NCBI RefSeq assembly: GCF_000527155.1
Contig: NZ_AZUQ01000001.1
Coordinates: 310,001 to 374,000 of the forward strand
Direction: 5' to 3'
Length of the DNA: 64,000 nucleotides
Origin: Haloglycomyces albus DSM 45210
GTDB taxonomy: Bacteria > Actinomycetota > Actinomycetes > Mycobacteriales > Micromonosporaceae
Under the pieces are notes generated by a model. The model was not told where the DNA came from. It was given only the letters and a program-made list of their open reading frames with translations, and did not search any database. Positions 60,892-64,000 of the stretch are shown here, piece by piece (position 1 is the first letter of the stretch; each line of letters opens with the position of its first letter). Made by a program: the position numbers and the translations under genes.

Positions 60892-61461
60892 GAAAGCACA
60901 GTAGATGGACCCGGCGGCGAGTCCTGCTGCCAATCCGACAACTCCACCCTTAACGCCAACTTTGAGCCCGCGCTTTGCGGCTTCTTTGGAAATCAGCTTG
61001 GCAGCTTCCTTCCACTTTTTGTCTTCCAAGTAGTCAGCGATCTTGTTGAAGACAGCGGTTGGACCGCCGAAGAGCCCACCGAATCCGATCTTATCCAGTA
61101 GACACATCGCATAGCTCTTAGCACTACGCAGGCTTACAGTTCCGTCCTGCTTATCCTGGCGCTCATTCTCCTCGATTTGATCGAGCTGTACTTGCACGGC
61201 ATCTGCGAACTCCGCACCAAACCTATCGACAGCTTTCTGGTATTCGAACGTTCCATTTGCATTAGTCAGGCTGCCGCTATGAATGTACTCAAGGTAGGCT
61301 GCCAACTCATAGATCTGATCTTCGGACACCTCATCGGTTGATTCCACAGCTGTGGCCGGACTGGACAAGCCAGTCGCCAAAGCGAGACCACATATTACAG
61401 AGACCGCGAGCAGAAATATTTGCCGCAGCCGATTCGGGGAGGATATCATTGCAGTTTCCAC
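60883..61461 (-). CDS. Small secreted protein, Gly/Lys-rich C-terminus
   Basis: 192 aa from the GTG at 61461, which has AAAGGA upstream; an ATG at 61449 is an alternative. The signal peptide (RLRQIFLLAVSVICGLALATGLSSPATA) ends near residue 40. The mature part has a YAMCLLDKIGFGGLFGGPTAVFNKIADYLEDKKWKEAAKLISKEA segment and a Gly-rich hydrophobic tail GLAAGLAAGSIYCAFKS. Two cysteines flank these. The pattern recurs in uncharacterised streptomycete secreted proteins. No function is known; a small bacteriocin-like role is only a thought. Confidence 0.7.
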   Translation of the reverse strand: METAMISSPNRLRQIFLLAVSVICGLALATGLSSPATAVESTDEVSEDQIYELAAYLEYIHSGSLTNANGTFEYQKAVDRFGAEFADAVQVQLDQIEENERQDKQDGTVSLRSAKSYAMCLLDKIGFGGLFGGPTAVFNKIADYLEDKKWKEAAKLISKEAAKRGLKVGVKGGVVGLAAGLAAGSIYCAFKS

Positions 61462-62365
61462 TGGCGAATTCCTTTCATCTGGACACAGTGGTGCACTGCC
61501 CACTGACTTTGGGGGTCTGTGGGCATGGCTGTTCGGCGGCCACGTATTTGCCTGTTCGTGGCCGCCGGACCTTGCGAAGAGAATCATACAGTTAGGTAGT
61601 ATGTACGAAACGACTTCTACCACTGCATGTTACATCATCACTTGAAGCATTAAGTAATCGGGAAGTGCACCGCCCCAATAGCTCTGTTCGCCAAGACCCC
61701 TACTGCGCAATCGTATTGTTATCCTTGGATTCAAATATCGGATTCTTGTTACTTTTATCGGTGTAATTAAGATTGAAAGGGCGAGTTGGCTCCAATAAGA
61801 TGCGATCACGCGAAATTGCGACTATAAAGAATCTGTGGACACTATAGCGATTTAATTGGGAACTTATCCCGTCGAACACGTCATTGGCAGTTCGACACTT
61901 CATATACTCGGGGTTGTACTCTTGCAGTAATGATTCGCACGATCGACCCGAACCCGACATCCATAGTAAATGCAACTTTTTCCACGGCGACGCTGTGGAG
62001 TTACGGTGAGATTCGTCGGACTGCCGCACAATGACAGGGAATTGTTCCAGTACAAAACAATCGAAGAACCAGGGGTGTACTCTCCAACAGCTAACGCAGT
62101 ATAAACACCATCTGCACCCACCTCGTTGGCTACCGAACTGCCCGCCCTAGTCTGGCGCTTGCGACGGCAAACCGTGAGATGACGAGACAGCCACCCCACC
62201 ACAGACCGATTGATGAGTAGGATGGCGGAGCATAAAACACCGGATTTCATAGAACACTCTGGAAGACATAATTTGAGTTGTAACTACATCTTCTTCCCGG
62301 AAGATCGCTTACAGGATAGACTTTAATGCCGTACCATACTTGGTATCGAATAGATGTCGATACGA
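61462..62365. other. AT-richer stretch with weak coding signals
   Basis: About 900 bases with clearly lower GC than the rest of the window and several short overlapping frames on the minus strand. One of them (61700-62029) is reported separately at low confidence. Otherwise nothing is recognisable; it may be recently acquired or decayed DNA. Confidence 0.45.
61700..62029 (-). CDS. Hypothetical protein, low confidence
   Basis: 109 aa. The C-terminal part (YSVHRFFIVAISRDRILLEPTRPFNLNYTD) has a protein-like alternation, but there is no good ribosome binding site and another frame (61900-62250) overlaps it. It may be a remnant of a frameshifted gene. No family is recognised. Confidence 0.3.
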   Translation of the reverse strand: MRQSDESHRNSTASPWKKLHLLWMSGSGRSCESLLQEYNPEYMKCRTANDVFDGISSQLNRYSVHRFFIVAISRDRILLEPTRPFNLNYTDKSNKNPIFESKDNNTIAQ

Positions 62366-62650
62366 TCATGGTAGTTCACTATAGTAGATCATTTTTTCTA
62401 GGCAATCCCGAACAAACTCGGCCTCCTCTGGAGAAAAGTTTGTACGTTCGTCGAACTTAACGGTTGCGTACATTTCTTCTATGCCATCTATAAGATCCCA
62501 TAGCTCTTCTCGATATTGAAATGAATCGTCTTCATCCATTAGACTTTTCATATCAAGGGGAAATGAATTGAAGTCCCTCATATGTTTATGTGAGTATTTG
62601 ATCCGAGCAATCAAATTGCCCCGAGCGCTGTTTTCCGGGTCAATAATCAC
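62366..62650 (-). CDS. Small acidic hypothetical protein, immunity-like context
   Basis: 94 aa, acidic and helical, with no signal peptide: KYSHKHMRDFNSFPLDMKSLMDEDDSF, then ELWDLIDGIEEMYATVKFDER and SPEEAEFVRDCLEKMIYYSELP. GC content is low. Its size, acidity and place just downstream of a large LamG-domain surface protein are what one sees for small immunity proteins of polymorphic toxins, but no family is recognised and no toxin domain is visible in the neighbour. Confidence 0.6.
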   Translation of the reverse strand: MIIDPENSARGNLIARIKYSHKHMRDFNSFPLDMKSLMDEDDSFQYREELWDLIDGIEEMYATVKFDERTNFSPEEAEFVRDCLEKMIYYSELP

Positions 62651-62776
62651 TGTCTCCCCAAAAGTCTTCCTGCTACTGGAACCACATTCGCCTCGGTATG
62701 GATTTCAAGTGTCCGTATGGTCTGGCTGCAGTGCGGCATAACATTACCCATCGACAACGGGCCTGAAGTTGACAAG

Positions 62777-62815
62777 AACGGGTGTTAGGGAGAGACGACT
62801 CCCCTAACACCCGTT
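62777..62815 (-). terminator. Terminator of the LamG-domain gene
   Basis: AACGGGTGTTAGGG (62777-62790) and CCCTAACACCCGTT (62802-62815) form a perfect 14-bp stem with an 11-base loop. It lies just after the stop of the leftward gene; on that strand TTCTTGT follows. Confidence 0.85.
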
Positions 62816-62831
62816 TCATAATCGTTATCCT

Positions 62832-64000
62832 CTACCAGGGGTCTTCATCTCCACCGCACATCGAGGGCGGCGGGAAAATGGGCCGCTGATCAGACAGCGA
62901 CTGGATCGTGTCCGCGTCAAGCGTTCCCGAGTAGGCTCTGACCGCGTCGATCGTGCCGTTCATGAACGACCACCGATCACCGGCACTGTCACCGGAAGCC
63001 CCTACGAGCAACCGACCGTCGGTGTTCCAGGGATGCTCCATCGCATCGACGGTTTCTTCAAGGGCACCGTCGACATAGAGCTGGGCTTCACCCGTAGCGA
63101 CATTGTAAACAGCCGTGAGGTGATACCACTGGTCAACATTCGGGGCCGTTTCAGAAACGGCCTGAGCGCTTACGGTTGGGTCGTCATTGGCGTCCGTCAT
63201 CTCAAACGTCCACCGTTCCAGCTCTGAGTCGAACTTCAGTCCGAGAGCGGACGAGGCCTCACCGGTCTCACTCACGACCGTGTAATCGCCGTTCAGATCA
63301 TCCAACTTGGCCCATGCCACCATGGTGAACGATTCATCGGACGTAACCACCGAAGAACTCGTTTGAGCATAGCTCTCATTGGCAGCCTTCGGGCTGTATG
63401 CGGCTTCGCATTCGTTGAAGCGATCTTCGACCCAGTCATGACCGCCTTCGAAGGTGAGGTTGTTGTCGGCCCACCCGTCGGAACCGGATTCATCGGCTGA
63501 CAGTCCCCAGTAGGAGGTACGTTCAGTCCCAGCCGGTGTGAAGTCATCGGTTGAGGCAATCCCCTGCCAAAGCCGAACTTCCCCAAAAGCGGTTTCAGGG
63601 AACGCGTTGGTGCCGTCGAATCCGCACCCAAGGCTCAACGTCTCGGCTTCGAAGGAGGAGAAATCCATGTGCGCGTCGGCGGACACCTCTTCACCGTCGA
63701 CGTATAGAACTGTCCGTTTGGTGTAAGGATCGTGTGAGACCGAAAGCTGGACCCACTCGCCTTCGCTGGAATCGACCGGCGCACTGATGACAGACGAGGC
63801 AGCATTACGGTCGTCGGACTCACGAACTTTAAACTGCCATTCGTTCTTTTCGCCGTGGTATTGGAAGTACGCAAGCGAACTGTTGCTCCCGTTCACCGAC
63901 GCGATGATCGGGTCTTCGCCCCCGGGCAATTGGTTGGGACGGAACTTGAGCGAAAGGCTAAACGGCTCATTGGTTTTCACGGTGTTCAGTTCAGCGTTTG
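62832..64000 (-). CDS. LamG-domain surface or secreted protein (C-terminal part)
   Basis: The frame is still open at the right edge, so only the last 389 or so residues are seen. Two LamG/concanavalin-like jellyroll domains are visible: one around NTVKTNEPFSLSLKFR to VLYVDGEEV and LSLGCGFDG, the other around VVTSDESFTMVAWAKL to AQLYVDGALEETVD and LLVGASGDSAGDRWSFMNGTIDAVRAYSG. Such tandem domains occur in large actinobacterial secreted proteins that bind glycans or proteins. The protein ends PPSMCGGDEDPW. No enzyme domain is visible in this part. Confidence 0.85.
   Translation of the reverse strand, partial: NAELNTVKTNEPFSLSLKFRPNQLPGGEDPIIASVNGSNSSLAYFQYHGEKNEWQFKVRESDDRNAASSVISAPVDSSEGEWVQLSVSHDPYTKRTVLYVDGEEVSADAHMDFSSFEAETLSLGCGFDGTNAFPETAFGEVRLWQGIASTDDFTPAGTERTSYWGLSADESGSDGWADNNLTFEGGHDWVEDRFNECEAAYSPKAANESYAQTSSSVVTSDESFTMVAWAKLDDLNGDYTVVSETGEASSALGLKFDSELERWTFEMTDANDDPTVSAQAVSETAPNVDQWYHLTAVYNVATGEAQLYVDGALEETVDAMEHPWNTDGRLLVGASGDSAGDRWSFMNGTIDAVRAYSGTLDADTIQSLSDQRPIFPPPSMCGGDEDPW

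Noticed and set aside
1-64000. CRISPR arrays, rRNA genes, insertion sequences
   Set aside because: No regularly spaced repeats, rRNA-like sequence or transposase motifs were found on either strand.

Overview
The window reads as chromosomal DNA of a Gram-positive, moderately high-GC actinobacterium. Evidence: an HU protein with a long Lys/Ala-rich tail, a MutT1-type two-domain Nudix protein beside it, an IclR regulator divergent from leuCD (the NdgR/LtbR arrangement), DUF4245 and DUF664-type DinB proteins, IdeR/DmdR-like iron boxes, and many GTG/TTG starts with ATGA overlaps. The order IclR-leuC-leuD-hupB-mutT1-...-gpsA-ddl follows the well-known mycobacterial locus, but without ppk or cofC/fbiD. 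A Glycomycetaceae-like genus is my guess; it is not proven by anything here.

Layout. 1-164: start of a secreted protein (- strand). 812-6844: a possible small-molecule operon (membrane desaturase/hydroxylase, proline-dehydrogenase-like enzyme, ATP-grasp ligase, MFS exporter, then a class V PLP enzyme after a hairpin). 6852-17116: core genes (rmuC, IclR regulator, leuC, leuD, hupB, mutT1-like, an acyltransferase, gpsA, ddl). 17225-20433: a lower-GC island flanked by a near-perfect 55-bp direct repeat. It carries a Trypco2-domain gene and a frameshifted trypsin/STAND-NTPase/TPR gene, a conflict-system type of module; the right-hand repeat is the 3' end of an enoyl-CoA hydratase-family gene. 21395-27708: PfkB sugar kinase, DUF4245, xseB, xseA, ispH, a GNAT/ferredoxin-CDGSH pair (YjdJ/YjdI-like) and an iron-regulated siderophore-interacting protein. 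28394-33531: an RHH regulator, a small membrane protein, tRNA-Gln, an Lrp/AsnC regulator with a divergent trans-sulfuration enzyme, an Erm-type rRNA methyltransferase with a probable leader peptide, and a GDSL lipase. 33603-35748: a TetR-controlled drug-type ABC exporter. 35958-42158: siderophore uptake (two binding lipoproteins, three FecCD permeases, one ATPase) with an iron box.

42212-57673, all on the minus strand, is the most distinctive region: a tightly overlapping type II polyketide/fatty-acid-synthase-like operon with its own regulator. It encodes two acyl carrier proteins and six ketosynthase-fold proteins. Three of these keep the Cys-His-His triad; three have lost the nucleophile and look like chain-length factors. 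It also encodes a FabG ketoreductase, two hot-dog dehydratases, a FabI/FabL-like enoyl reductase, a double hot-dog thioesterase, two alpha/beta hydrolases, a DsbA/GST-kappa-like protein, an SRPBCC protein and, unexpectedly, three consecutive overlapping DsrE-superfamily genes. The inferred product is a reduced or polyene acyl chain, possibly with a sulfur-handling step. I do not recognise the cluster.

57997-64000: a DinB protein, a lipoprotein, a SAM methyltransferase, a self-regulated membrane protein/winged-helix pair with palindromic operators, a small secreted protein, an AT-richer stretch with hypothetical genes, and the C-terminal part of a LamG-domain protein that runs off the window. 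No rRNA, CRISPR array, transposase or integrase was seen.
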